The notes: a model not told the origin generated them from the sequence alone. A stretch of DNA of 42,347 nucleotides from Nitrospirota bacterium (GCA_003235715.1 QJVM01000026.1:1-42347); one strand, 5' to 3'; shown: positions 8,033 to 17,055, numbered from the stretch's first letter. Translations and numbers: made by a program.

Positions 8033-8512
8033 TCAAGTCCGGGCCGCCTGTTTTTCCAGTTCCGCAATCGGAACGAGGTATCCTTCCTCGGTCTCGCGGC
8101 CATTGATGCGGATAGGGTAACAGCCCCCCACCCCCTGAATTACTGACCTCGTGCTGAACTGCTGGTTGCAGGCCTTGCAGATCAGGTATCCGTCCGCAAA
8201 CCCGTACCCCTTTTCTTGCGGATAACAGGTCTCGCAGGCGTCATGAAAGGCGAAGACGCCGTCGTCGTTGCGGAGGATAAAGAAGCTGGCCGGGCCGCGG
8301 TCCGTGGCGTAGGTGAAAAAAACCGGGATATCCTTCTGAATGAGCGAGGCCTCCACGAAAAGGTCGTCCCCCCGTCGCGGCGGTTCAGGGTAGGCACCCT
8401 CTTCTGCGCAGGCCGCCAACAGGATCAGAAAAACCATGAGGACAAGCCCCGTCCCCTGAACAGCCCTGCCCCACAGCATGCGGCGTCTCGTATCAAGCGC
8501 AATCACATTCAT
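8033..8512 (-). CDS. DUF2318 cysteine-rich lipoprotein
   Basis: The protein has 159 residues. A lipoprotein signal ends in LILLAAC with lipid-attachment C35. The mature domain has C93-x2-C96 (ACETCYP), C112-x2-C115 (ICKACNQ) and C131 in GGCYPIRI, the cysteine pattern of DUF2318, a domain usually found in membrane proteins linked to iron or metal uptake. Here it is a short stand-alone lipoprotein without the usual polytopic membrane part. The four paired cysteines could bind a metal or Fe-S cluster. It lies in the same orientation between Split-Soret cytochrome c and PCuAC, suggesting a shared metal or redox role. Confidence 0.8.
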   Translation of the reverse strand: MNVIALDTRRRMLWGRAVQGTGLVLMVFLILLAACAEEGAYPEPPRRGDDLFVEASLIQKDIPVFFTYATDRGPASFFILRNDDGVFAFHDACETCYPQEKGYGFADGYLICKACNQQFSTRSVIQGVGGCYPIRINGRETEEGYLVPIAELEKQAART

Positions 8513-8554
8513 TCACAAACGCTCCCCCCGACTCCGGCTCCCGGGGGAGAGATG

Positions 8555-8587
8555 AGGCGGGCGGGCGGACGGCCCACCCGCCCGCCT
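8555..8587 (-). repeat. Perfect 11-bp GC hairpin between Split-Soret and DUF2318 genes
   Basis: Arms AGGCGGGCGGG (8555-8565) and CCCGCCCGCCT (8577-8587) with an 11-nt loop start 10 nt beyond the Split-Soret stop. No T run follows on the minus strand. It may protect the upstream mRNA from 3' decay, attenuate read-through into the DUF2318 gene, or act as a weak terminator. Confidence 0.6.
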
Positions 8588-8596
8588 ATTGTACCT

Positions 8597-9394
8597 TCAA
8601 ATCTTCTGACTGGGGGCCTCCGGTATCTTATCCCCGTGACAGTCCGTGCAGTTCTGCTGGGCCGTGATTCCCACGCTGCCGACACCGGACCACATCGATG
8701 TCGGTTCATAATCGTCGTCCTTCCACTGGTTGAGGTATTCCACAAGCTGGTAGGCCACGCTGGCCGCCACCCGCGCACAACGGTCCTTCCGTTCCGGGCT
8801 CTTGATGGGGTAGCCGGTCTCCTTCATCCACCGCCCCACAGAGATATGGCACAGCGGAGACTGGGCGGTGGTCTGCACAATGGCCGTCTTCACTCTGGGG
8901 TCCTTCGGCATGAATGTGGGCAGAGCGGTATTCGAATACCAGTTCAGAATATCCGCGCCGATGAGGGCCCCGTTTTCGCATTCCGGACCAGCGATCCGCG
9001 GCCCTGTAATCACATTGGCCACAATATTAGCGCCTGCGTTAGACCCGCACACCGTACCCCAGCCCACCATACCGCCCTCCAGGAATACGAAGGCATCACT
9101 CGGGAACGAGGCATAAGGCTCGCCCACCTTTTCCCTGAGCTGGCCAAACACGCTGTTTATGACCGCAGCCCCGCAGAAGACCCGGTACCATTCGCTGTAG
9201 GCTATTTCTGCGGTCTTCGCAGGGTCCAGTTTTTCATAAGGCCAGGGCCATTTCTCGGTGTTTCCTCCCGCCGCACGGGCCTTCTCCACTACGCCACCCC
9301 CCCCCGCTCCGAGGGCCAGGCCTGCTGACGCCGCAACCAGGGCGGCATTTTTCATGAATTCTCTTCTGTTGAAAGCATTTTCAATCTTCATCAT
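8597..9394 (-). CDS. Split-Soret cytochrome c-like protein, Tat-exported
   Basis: The protein has 265 residues from ATG 9394. This start is favoured because GGAGG lies 9 nt upstream; the upstream TTG/ATG at 9403/9400 would sit too close. A Tat signal (NRREFMK followed by a hydrophobic Ala-rich segment) leads to a C_GCAxxG-type redox domain (R-V-F-C-G-A-A-V, then G-W-G-T-V-C-G-S-N-A-G). A single haem-binding CTDCH motif lies close to the C-terminus (C249-H253). This layout matches Split-Soret cytochrome c of Desulfovibrio, a dimer in which two haems sit side by side. Its exact electron partner is unknown. Confidence 0.85.
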   Translation of the reverse strand: MMKIENAFNRREFMKNAALVAASAGLALGAGGGGVVEKARAAGGNTEKWPWPYEKLDPAKTAEIAYSEWYRVFCGAAVINSVFGQLREKVGEPYASFPSDAFVFLEGGMVGWGTVCGSNAGANIVANVITGPRIAGPECENGALIGADILNWYSNTALPTFMPKDPRVKTAIVQTTAQSPLCHISVGRWMKETGYPIKSPERKDRCARVAASVAYQLVEYLNQWKDDDYEPTSMWSGVGSVGITAQQNCTDCHGDKIPEAPSQKI

Positions 9395-9634
9395 CGGCAT
9401 CAACCTCCGTCAGATCCGTTCTTTACAGGGGCCGAGGCTCGGTTGCCCTGTATCCTTCCATTTCCCCTTTGCAGGATCAAAAAGAGGGACCCTGCTCCGG
9501 CCACGTGAGAGCACGAACACACGTCCGAAGCAGAGTCGATAGCAAGGGGGGTTCTTACTGCACGGCAAGGGCCGGTACAGGGAAAGTACCTGATGCGACC
9601 CGATTACGGACTCAGCGGCTTCGGAATGGAAGGA

Positions 9635-9922
9635 TCAGGATTTCGGGGGGCGCTCGTCCTGAAATACGACGAGCAGTTGATAGAGCGGCACGGATAAGGT
9701 TTCCGTGCGGCCCGCAACGGTCCAGGCGGTCAGGATAGCCGGGCTTTCATGGACCATGGGCAAATCGGAAGCGGAAGCCATAAACCCGGCGGATGCGTGG
9801 CACACATCGAGGGTCATGCACATACTAGCCTGACCTGCCGGAGCGGCATGGAGGACAACAGGAGAAAACACGCCGAGGAGGGAAATGACCATCAGCAACA
9901 GCGCGACAGACTTCCTTACCAT
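9635..9922 (-). CDS. Small exported protein of unknown function
   Basis: The protein has 95 residues. A signal peptide (MVRKSVALLLMVISLLGVF, cleaved near LHAAPA) is followed by a short mature part with two cysteines (C35 and C41 in MCMTLDVCHASAG) and a conserved-looking C-terminal QDERPPKS. I do not recognise a named family. A near-consensus promoter sits so close that transcription would begin at or near the ATG, and no Shine-Dalgarno sequence is visible, so the mRNA may be leaderless. It lies between batE and the Split-Soret gene in the same orientation. Confidence 0.7.
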   Translation of the reverse strand: MVRKSVALLLMVISLLGVFSPVVLHAAPAGQASMCMTLDVCHASAGFMASASDLPMVHESPAILTAWTVAGRTETLSVPLYQLLVVFQDERPPKS

Positions 9923-9928
9923 GAGAAA

Positions 9929-9957
9929 TTTTTAGGCATGGGATGAAACTCTGTCAA
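9929..9957 (-). promoter_or_regulatory. Sigma70-type promoter for the small exported protein
   Basis: On the minus strand TTGACA (9957-9952), a 17-nt spacer and TAAAAA (9934-9929) form a good promoter. The -10 box ends 6 nt before the ATG at 9922, so the expected start point is at or next to the start codon. Confidence 0.6.
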
Positions 9958-10017
9958 CTTGAAATTCCGGTTCGCAGGTCCGAATGGGGAAGACCACGCC
10001 CTGCATCCGGAGCCGGA

Positions 10018-10854
10018 TCAGAGACCCCGAACAAGGGCGATATCCTGGGCAGGGACCCACCCGACGCGGTCTTTCGTAAAGAAAACAAGAGCATAGCTCC
10101 CCTCCAGACGGCGCGCCTCCACACGTGTTCCGGCATGCAGACGGAAGAGTTCCGTGGAGGCGGCATCGGTACCCGACCGCACCGCCACCTCGTCGGCGAG
10201 GATAATGGCGTCCGCCGCGTAGGCCTCTTCGTAGTAGTTGTAAAAGGCCGTAGCCACCAAAAGGACCGCGACAAACCCCGTGAGTACAATCGCGACCCGA
10301 ACGGGGTTTCCACGGGAAAACCTCTTCAGGCCGAGAAACGTCCAGAAGGCGCACCAGAAGAAGAGGGCCGTCCACCGGACGGACCGGTCGGACATCCGGT
10401 ACTTCCAGAAGAAAAGAATCCGCCCGAGGGGGACCTCGGGATTCTCGACCTCATCGCGCGTGAGCGCCCTCGCATAGTCCAGGTTGTACAGAAGGTCCGC
10501 GTTGCCCGGTATCCGCTTCAACGCGCGTTCATACCACAAGATGGCCCGACCGAGGTCCCCGGACTTCAGGTAACCGTTACCCAGATTGAAATACAGCAGC
10601 CCGGACTCGTAGCCCCGGCTGACCAGATTCGAAAACGCCTCGACCGCCGCCGCATAGTCCCCGGACTCATAGGCCCGCACCCCGGCCAGAAACGTATCCG
10701 TATCCTCGCGTTGAATCGTTTCCGCGGCCTGGACGTGATCCGCCCCCCACAGAAGAAAGAGAAAAACGACCGCGAAGGCCACCCCTGAAACCAAAGGAAG
10801 AATAGCCTTCAACCGGCCGGCGGGCCGGGATCCGATACTTCTTTCCGCCGTCAT
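10018..10854 (-). CDS. batE: BatE: TPR and SH3-like domain protein
   Basis: The protein has 278 residues. A membrane segment or signal (about 18-40) is followed by TPR repeats (F-L-A-G-V-R-A-Y-E-S-G-D-Y-A-A-A, then L-L-Y-F-N-L-G-N-G-Y). Two membrane helices (about 155-205) precede an SH3-like C-terminal domain ending in DRVGWVPAQDIALV. It is the last gene of the Bat operon. Its ATG overlaps the batD stop (ATGA at 10851-10854), so translation is coupled. BatE proteins are membrane components of the Bat complex, associated with stress or oxygen tolerance; the biochemical role is unclear. Confidence 0.9.
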   Translation of the reverse strand: MTAERSIGSRPAGRLKAILPLVSGVAFAVVFLFLLWGADHVQAAETIQREDTDTFLAGVRAYESGDYAAAVEAFSNLVSRGYESGLLYFNLGNGYLKSGDLGRAILWYERALKRIPGNADLLYNLDYARALTRDEVENPEVPLGRILFFWKYRMSDRSVRWTALFFWCAFWTFLGLKRFSRGNPVRVAIVLTGFVAVLLVATAFYNYYEEAYAADAIILADEVAVRSGTDAASTELFRLHAGTRVEARRLEGSYALVFFTKDRVGWVPAQDIALVRGL

Positions 10855-12611
10855 GTCCGTCTCCCCGTCATCGTTCGTACCACGCGGGACACCTCCTCAT
10901 GAAGCCGCCCGACACCGGCTTCCGGGGGCGTCCCGCCGTAGCGGGCCTCATCGATCCTGACGAGCAGGGAAAGCACCTGACGGGTGTCCTCGTCCGAGAC
11001 CCCGCAAGCCCCAAGGAGGTCGCGAGCTTCGTCATAGGTCAGGGATTCTCCAGCCCGGCCCCCGACAGAAAGGACTGCTGAAACGAGCGCCCGGTATAGA
11101 AGGGTCAGCGTATCGCGATCCTTGCCGGAGTTCCCGGCGTTCCCGGCCTCCTTCAGGAGGATGCGCGCCCTCAGGGCCATGTGGTCCCGCGCCGAGAGGG
11201 ACCGTCGCCGCGCCCGGGTCAGGCTCATCACGCCAAGATACACAAGCGGAGGGAACAACAGCCCCACCATAAAAAGGCGCAGATTCATCCGCCAGCCATG
11301 GCGCAGGACCTCGAGGTCCTTCCGAATGGAAAGAATGTCCTGACCGGTTCGGACCACCCGTTTCTTGGGGGAAAGGATTGACTCGCCTGTGGAAAGAGTC
11401 AAAGAAGGGAGCGTCGTTGTGCCTCCTTCGGACGAAGGAAGAACATTCATCGAAAGAGCCCGGAAGGTCAGTTCCCTGTATTCGCCTGCCTTTGGATCAA
11501 ATACCGTGTACGCAAAAGGGCCCAGGGTAAACGCCCCCTCTTCCACGGGAACAAGGGCAAAGCGAAAGGTCTTCCTGCCCTTTGTTCCGACCGCATCCCG
11601 GGTCACCGATTCTTCGGGGTCATCGGGATAGACCTTGGCCCACTCGGGCTTCCTGAAAGCGGGTTCCGGCGCATCGGGCACATTGCCCGTCCCTTCCAGA
11701 GTAAGGGTCAACGTAACGGAATCCCCCACCCTGACCTCCCTGTCTTCCAGGGAGGCTTTGAGCTCGAAGGTTCCCATCAGCCCTGAAAAAGTTCCCGGAC
11801 CCTTGTACTCCGGCAGGGCCCTCACCGTGACCGGTATGGCCTCCGAGCGTACGCTCCGCGTAACCGTGCGCGTGCCGGAAAAGAAAGGATCCTCGAAGAA
11901 CGACCCGAAAGGCGACCGGGGTCGGGAAGAGCTTGAAGGATCGGCCACTTCGCAGGTGAGAATACCGGGCTCGATGGTCAGGCTCCCTGAACGGAGAGGG
12001 GTGAGAAGGTACGTCACCTCGGTCACGGTGTACGATCTGCCGTTGACCACGCTGGAATACTCCTTCTGGCCGTCCGCTTCCCTTACCGTGAACCCGTCAA
12101 AGGAAGGTTTCTGATACCGGGCACTGAACACCTTGGTGCCCGCAAGAAAACGGAACGTGTAGGCAATCTCCTGTCCCGCCCACGGCCTGGCTTCCGATAC
12201 CGAGGCCACCATGAGCAGGTCGCCGCTGCCCGAAGACCCCGTAGCCTTGCTCACCTGTATCGTTACGGGGTCCGTGCGCACCGTTTCTTGACCGCTCCGA
12301 ACCGTCAGGGACGGGATCACCAGGGTTCCACTCCTGAGCGGGGTCAGGGTGTACATCAGGTGAATCTCTCGGGTCATCTGGGTGTTCACAATGCGCACCG
12401 AGGAGGAGCGGCCGCGATAGGCGACCCTGAAATCCTTGATCGGCGACACATCCACCTCGCCTTCGCCATCGGTCATCACCAGGCGAAGTTCGAGGGATTC
12501 CTGCTCCGATATCCGGTTCCGGTCGACCAGGGCTTGCACGGAGAGGGCCTCTGCGGCACAGGGGATCGCAACCACCCAGAACACAAGGGCCATCGCGCAA
12601 AGGGATTTCAT
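10851..12611 (-). CDS. batD: BatD: Ig-like repeat membrane protein
   Basis: The protein has 586 residues from ATG 12611, where a signal peptide starts (MKSLCAMALVFWVV, cleaved near AEA); 48 upstream codons have no signal character. The large extracytoplasmic part is built of beta-sandwich repeats with the BatD/oxygen-tolerance pattern (V-D-R-N-R-I-S-E-Q-E-S-L-E-L, later L-E-D-R-E-V-R-V-G-D-S-V-T-L-T-L). A single C-terminal helix (about 445-465) and a cytoplasmic helical tail follow. It sits between the batB-C fusion and batE, and probably scaffolds the VWA proteins. Confidence 0.9.
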   Translation of the reverse strand: MKSLCAMALVFWVVAIPCAAEALSVQALVDRNRISEQESLELRLVMTDGEGEVDVSPIKDFRVAYRGRSSSVRIVNTQMTREIHLMYTLTPLRSGTLVIPSLTVRSGQETVRTDPVTIQVSKATGSSGSGDLLMVASVSEARPWAGQEIAYTFRFLAGTKVFSARYQKPSFDGFTVREADGQKEYSSVVNGRSYTVTEVTYLLTPLRSGSLTIEPGILTCEVADPSSSSRPRSPFGSFFEDPFFSGTRTVTRSVRSEAIPVTVRALPEYKGPGTFSGLMGTFELKASLEDREVRVGDSVTLTLTLEGTGNVPDAPEPAFRKPEWAKVYPDDPEESVTRDAVGTKGRKTFRFALVPVEEGAFTLGPFAYTVFDPKAGEYRELTFRALSMNVLPSSEGGTTTLPSLTLSTGESILSPKKRVVRTGQDILSIRKDLEVLRHGWRMNLRLFMVGLLFPPLVYLGVMSLTRARRRSLSARDHMALRARILLKEAGNAGNSGKDRDTLTLLYRALVSAVLSVGGRAGESLTYDEARDLLGACGVSDEDTRQVLSLLVRIDEARYGGTPPEAGVGRLHEEVSRVVRTMTGRRT

Positions 12612-12687
12612 ACAGGAACCTGAGACACGCCTGAAGACCCCATCGGCGTTGGTGTTGAGGGGGCGACCTGAAATGAGTTCTCTCACC

Positions 12688-14460
12688 TTACCAGTCCTTC
12701 TCCACCTGGCGCTTGCTGTAGACCGGCAGAAGGGCTCTTCCGGGCCTGTCCTCAAGCCGGTTCAGCATCCGTTCCTCCCGTGCGGGGTCCATCGAACGAC
12801 CAGGCTCCTGGCGGCCTTCCGCAACCCCCTGGTCTTTTTCCTGTTTCCCGCCGTCCTCCGCCTTCTCCGCCTGATTCGTTTCCTTGCGTTCCCTGGATTC
12901 CGGCTTTACGTCGGCCTCCTGGTCCCGGTCTTCCTCGCGGCCCTCCCCCGAAGGTTCGCCCTTTTGTGCAGACGGGTCGTCCTTCTTTTCCTCGCCTTCC
13001 CGACGATTCTCGGGCCTTTCTTCCTGTGAGGCCTCCTGGTTCCTCTCTTCGATGCGCTTCTTCACGAATTCAAGGTTCTTCCGGGCCTCCTCGTCCCGTG
13101 GGTTCAGCTCAAGAACCTGCTCGTAACTCTTCACGCTGTCCTCGAAGCGTCCAAGACGGTACTGGGTGTTTCCGAGATTGAAGAGGCTTCTGGCCTTGAG
13201 ATCCGTATCCTCTGACTGAGAGGCCGCCTCGAAGTTCCGAAGGGCCGCCTCATAATCCCCTTTCTTGTACTGAGCACTTCCGGAATCGTAGGAAAGTTCC
13301 GCAACGCCGGGTTCCTCCACCTGGGCCCGCACAAAAGCGTTCACGGCTGATTCATAGTCACCGGCTTCGTAATGACGGATCCCTTCCCGAACTTGGCCCG
13401 GGGCTCCGGAAGCCTCAACTCCGTTTGCCCCAAAAACACCCAGGACCAGGCACAGGACGATCCCCCTTGTGCGTTTCCTGCCCCCGTAGAGCACAAACTC
13501 CGCGACGAGAAGAATCAGGGCCAACCCCAGGGGCCACTGATAACGGTTCTCCCAGACACGCGTCCGGCTGTCCTCAAGGGTCCGGGCTTCCATCTTGCCC
13601 CGAATCTCACGGTCATAAATCACGTCCCAGTCGGTATCGTCCAGGGTCGCCGGCACATAGACGCCTCCAGTCCTGGCGACCACCTTTCGGATGGTTACTT
13701 CTTCAAGCTTCGTGAGCACAATGTTTCCCGCCGCATCCTTTTTGAAGCCGCCTCCGGCCTCCGGTATGGGGGCTCCCTGGCCCGTTCCCACCCCCACCCC
13801 ATGGATCACCACCCCGGCCTCGCGGGCACGGTCGGCCGCGTCAAAGGGATCGCCTAGAGTCGGTTGGCCATCCGTAAGGACAATGATGACCTTTTCAGCA
13901 GGGCTCTTTGGGTCAAAGCCTTTCAGCGCCGTGTCTATGGCTTCGGCAAGAGCGGAGCCTCCCACGGGCAGAAAATCCGGACCGAGCGCATTCAGAAACA
14001 GATGGAACCCCGCATAATCCACCGTGAGCGGGCATTGGAGGAAGGCGGTTCCCGCAAAAGCCACCAGACCCACACGGTCGCCCTCAAGCCGGTTCAGGAA
14101 ATCGATAATCTCGCGTTTGGCCCGGGCCAGACGATTGGGTTTGACATCCTCGGCCAGCATGCTCCGGGATACGTCAAGAACCATCATGATGTCCACACCC
14201 CGCCGCTCAACGGTCCTCCATCGGTAGCCGTAAAGCGGGCCGGCCACCGCCAGGGTCATAAGCACGAAGGCGGATACGGCCAGGATCGAGCCCGCCAGGC
14301 GTTGATGACCGTCCGCTGTCCTGACGATACGGGTCAGGGTTTCCCTGCGCGCAAATCGGCCCAGAATTTTCCGTCGGCTTCTTAAGCCCCACCACAGGAG
14401 CAGCGCCATGACAGGCACAAGCCAGACCAGATACAGGGCCTGGGGTGCTGCAAGTTTCAT
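12688..14460 (-). CDS. BatB-BatC fusion: VWA domain plus TPR protein
   Basis: The protein has 590 residues from ATG 14460 (MKLAAPQALYL). Two membrane helices precede a von Willebrand A domain with the intact MIDAS motif DVSRS (96-100) and a later TDG. A further helix (about 315) leads to TPR repeats (R-E-G-I-R-H-Y-E-A-G-D-Y-E-S-A and following). A very charged Glu/Lys/Arg linker and the BatC-type end (L-N-R-L-E-D-R-P-G-R-A-L-L-P-V-Y) then follow, closing with EKDW. In many genomes batB and batC are separate; here they are one chain. The gene begins 16 nt after the batA stop. Confidence 0.92.
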   Translation of the reverse strand: MKLAAPQALYLVWLVPVMALLLWWGLRSRRKILGRFARRETLTRIVRTADGHQRLAGSILAVSAFVLMTLAVAGPLYGYRWRTVERRGVDIMMVLDVSRSMLAEDVKPNRLARAKREIIDFLNRLEGDRVGLVAFAGTAFLQCPLTVDYAGFHLFLNALGPDFLPVGGSALAEAIDTALKGFDPKSPAEKVIIVLTDGQPTLGDPFDAADRAREAGVVIHGVGVGTGQGAPIPEAGGGFKKDAAGNIVLTKLEEVTIRKVVARTGGVYVPATLDDTDWDVIYDREIRGKMEARTLEDSRTRVWENRYQWPLGLALILLVAEFVLYGGRKRTRGIVLCLVLGVFGANGVEASGAPGQVREGIRHYEAGDYESAVNAFVRAQVEEPGVAELSYDSGSAQYKKGDYEAALRNFEAASQSEDTDLKARSLFNLGNTQYRLGRFEDSVKSYEQVLELNPRDEEARKNLEFVKKRIEERNQEASQEERPENRREGEEKKDDPSAQKGEPSGEGREEDRDQEADVKPESRERKETNQAEKAEDGGKQEKDQGVAEGRQEPGRSMDPAREERMLNRLEDRPGRALLPVYSKRQVEKDW

Positions 14461-14476
14461 CCACTCCCCCTCGTTC

Positions 14477-15472
14477 TCACGGAATCTCCAGATAGCGCGT
14501 ATGGGACAACGCATGCGACAGAAAGAGAAACGCGAGAGCCGGTACGACAAACCAGGCGTACAGGTCATTGAAATTGTCATAACTCTTGACCCTCACCTCG
14601 GTCCGCTCCAACTCGTCGATCCGGTCGTAGATTCGCTTCAACCCCTCGGAGTCCGACGCGTTGAAATAGAGGCCCCCGGTCTTGCCGGCGATCTCCTTCA
14701 GGGCTTCCTCATCGATGTCGACCTCCTGGTACACCACGCGCTGTCCCCACAAGGGATCGTTCACCACAAAGGGGACCGGGCCTTTGGATCCCACGCCGAT
14801 CGTATAGACCTTCACCTTGTTGCCGACCGCAATGGAGGTGGCCGCGGTCGGGTCCAGTTCGCCTGTATTGGATCGGCCGTCCGTGAGCAGAATGATGATG
14901 TTGGATTTGCTCTCGATGTCCCTGAGGCGTTTCAACGATATCCCGATGGCGTCTCCGATGGCGGTGGCCTTGCCCGCCGCACCGATCGCCAGCCGGTCGA
15001 TTACGGACAGGAGTGCCGAATAATCGTTCGTCAGCGGAATCTGCGTATAGGCTTCGGAACCGAAAACCACAAGCCCGATGCGGTCGCCGTCCCGCTTGCC
15101 GACGAAGTCCTTCACCACCTGTTTTACGGCCTCCAGTCGATTGACCGCCTTGCCCCCGAGTTTGAAATCCAGGGCCGACATGCTTTCCGAAAGGTCCATG
15201 GCCAGCACGATGTTCACCCCCTCCGTCAGGCGAACGCTCTCCCGGGTTCCCCACTGGGGCCGGGCCATGGCCAGGATCACCAGCACCAGCGCCAATACCT
15301 TGAGCCCGGGAACAATCCATTGCGTGCGGACGGTCAAAGACCGGGGCAGCGTCCCGCCCATGACCAGGGTGGGGGTCCCCAATCCGGGACGCTTCCGCTT
15401 CCCAAGGAGATGAAGGATCCACGGAAGGGTCAGAAGCGCGGCAAGCCAGAATGGAGACTCAAACCGGTACAT
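14477..15472 (-). CDS. batA: BatA: VWA-domain membrane protein
   Basis: The protein has 331 residues. Two N-terminal helices (8-24 and 55-72) precede the VWA domain with MIDAS motif DLSES (93-97) and LLTDGRSNTG. A C-terminal helix (about 305-323) anchors it, so the VWA domain is held at the membrane. The start overlaps the end of the DUF4381-like gene by 14 bases, which supports operon coupling. VWA domains bind partner proteins through the metal site, and MoxR ATPases are their usual partners. Confidence 0.93.
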   Translation of the reverse strand: MYRFESPFWLAALLTLPWILHLLGKRKRPGLGTPTLVMGGTLPRSLTVRTQWIVPGLKVLALVLVILAMARPQWGTRESVRLTEGVNIVLAMDLSESMSALDFKLGGKAVNRLEAVKQVVKDFVGKRDGDRIGLVVFGSEAYTQIPLTNDYSALLSVIDRLAIGAAGKATAIGDAIGISLKRLRDIESKSNIIILLTDGRSNTGELDPTAATSIAVGNKVKVYTIGVGSKGPVPFVVNDPLWGQRVVYQEVDIDEEALKEIAGKTGGLYFNASDSEGLKRIYDRIDELERTEVRVKSYDNFNDLYAWFVVPALAFLFLSHALSHTRYLEIP

Positions 15473-16151
15473 GGGGTTTCTCTTCCTCCAGGCCCCGCCG
15501 GGTGGCTCTCACAAAACCCAGCGCAAAAGCCATATCTTCCCTCCTGCGGACGGGACCGGCCGGAGCCGACGCGTACTTTACGGGGTCCGCAGAACGAAGA
15601 AGGTTCAACAGCGACATCTGCAGGTCGGGTTCCGACTCAATCCGGCCAAGGACGGGCACAAGCTCTTCCGTGGTCTTCTCCAGGGTGTCGGTTCCGTAGC
15701 GACGGTCCAGGTAATGGCGGAGAATACCCGTCAGACGGAAATAATATTCCCGGTCCGGGATCCCTTCACAGGACTCCAAATCCCTGAGCGAATCAAGGGC
15801 CTCCTCGTCTTCCGGCACCCGCGGCAGAACCGCAGCCTTTTCGGGCTTCCTCTTTCTCCTGCGCCAGAAGTACAACACGGCAATGACGGCGAGGATCATG
15901 CTGATCGCAAGCGCGAGGAACAGCAGGCGGGGGTCCATCCCGTAGGGGACAGGCGGACGGATGTCGATGATATCGGTCATCTCCGCCACCGGGCCCCCTT
16001 CGGATTCGGGAGCTGACGTAGAGGCCCCGTCAGACGCGGTCGACAGCCTCTGTTCCGAAGCCCGCACATCCGTCCCGGTCCAGACCACCAGGACGAGCGC
16101 CAGCAAAATCAGCCATCCCCCCGACCCGTCCACGCGCATTCGCGGGTTCAT
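15459..16151 (-). CDS. DUF4381-like membrane protein of the Bat operon
   Basis: The protein has 230 residues. A signal peptide or first helix (10-30) is followed by a short acidic segment and a second helix (about 76-96) with a basic stop-transfer RRRKRKPEK. The cytoplasmic helical domain contains REYYFRLTGILRHYLDRRYG, the typical signature at this operon position. It overlaps the DUF58 gene by 4 bases and batA by 14. Its role is not known; position suggests a membrane link between MoxR/DUF58 and the VWA proteins. Confidence 0.82.
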   Translation of the reverse strand: MNPRMRVDGSGGWLILLALVLVVWTGTDVRASEQRLSTASDGASTSAPESEGGPVAEMTDIIDIRPPVPYGMDPRLLFLALAISMILAVIAVLYFWRRRKRKPEKAAVLPRVPEDEEALDSLRDLESCEGIPDREYYFRLTGILRHYLDRRYGTDTLEKTTEELVPVLGRIESEPDLQMSLLNLLRSADPVKYASAPAGPVRRREDMAFALGFVRATRRGLEEEKPHVPV

Positions 16152-17029
16152 CGATATCGCGCCCTTTCCCGGGCCCTGAAGAAACGACGAAGCGGGTCCA
16201 CCAGGGAACCATCCGTAGAGATTTCGACCACATCCACGTCCGCTCGACGGAAGACCGCCCGTGTGTCTCTGTAACGGGTCTCCACCCAGGCGGCATAGCG
16301 TCTTGCCGTCTCTGCGTGGGCCGCGTCCAGCACGAGGCGGCGGCCGCTCTCCAGGTCTTCGAGCTCAACGAGTCCGGCCTCGGGCAAGCGTCCGTCGCCG
16401 GGGTCCGAAACGAGGACACTGATCACGTCGTGTTTGCGTGCCGTCACGGCAAGGGCCCGCCCATAGTCCCGGTCGTGAAAGTCCGAAATGAGAAAGGCCA
16501 CGGTTCGTTTGCGCATCACCCGACCGAAGAACCGAACCGCAGCAGCAATATCGGTCTTCCCGCTCTGGGGCTGACAGGTCAGAATCTCCCGGATCACGCG
16601 CCATACATGGGCAGCGCCCTTTTTGGGAGGAATGTAGCGTTCCACCCGGTCGGTAAAGAGAATCGCCCCGATCCGGTCATTGTTTCTGATGGCATTGAAG
16701 GCCAGGATGGCCGCCATCTCGGCCGCCGTTTCGCGTTTCAACCGGTGGACGGTCCCGAAGGCTCCGGACTCGCTCAGGTCCACGAGAACCATGACGACCA
16801 GTTCGCGCTCCTCACGGTAGCGCTTCACATAAGGCCGCCCCATGCGGGACGTGACGTTCCAGTCAATCGTCTTCACCTCATCGCCCGGCACGTACTCCCG
16901 GACCTCCTCGAACTCCATGCCCAGCCCGCGAAAGGCCGAGTGGTACTGGCCCGCCATGATCGTATCGACCATGCGACGGGTCCGGATATGGATGCCCTTG
17001 ATCTGGCGGATGACTTCAGCAGACAGCAC
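16148..17029 (-). CDS. DUF58-domain protein
   Basis: The protein has 293 residues without membrane helices. It has the DUF58 signature PGDEVKTIDWNVTSRMG (48-64) followed by a degenerate VWA-like fold (VMVLVDLSESGAFG; DISDFHD-like FLISDFHDRDYG). It starts 26 nt after the moxR stop. Proteins of this type are regularly paired with MoxR ATPases and probably act as their adaptor or substrate. Confidence 0.93.
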   Translation of the reverse strand: MLSAEVIRQIKGIHIRTRRMVDTIMAGQYHSAFRGLGMEFEEVREYVPGDEVKTIDWNVTSRMGRPYVKRYREERELVVMVLVDLSESGAFGTVHRLKRETAAEMAAILAFNAIRNNDRIGAILFTDRVERYIPPKKGAAHVWRVIREILTCQPQSGKTDIAAAVRFFGRVMRKRTVAFLISDFHDRDYGRALAVTARKHDVISVLVSDPGDGRLPEAGLVELEDLESGRRLVLDAAHAETARRYAAWVETRYRDTRAVFRRADVDVVEISTDGSLVDPLRRFFRARERARYR

Positions 17030-17055
17030 AGGGTGTCACCATGAACCGGCCCCCC

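Noticed and set aside
14408-15787. A 459-codon plus-strand frame
   Set aside because: Antisense to batA and its neighbours; His/Gln/Arg-rich shadow.
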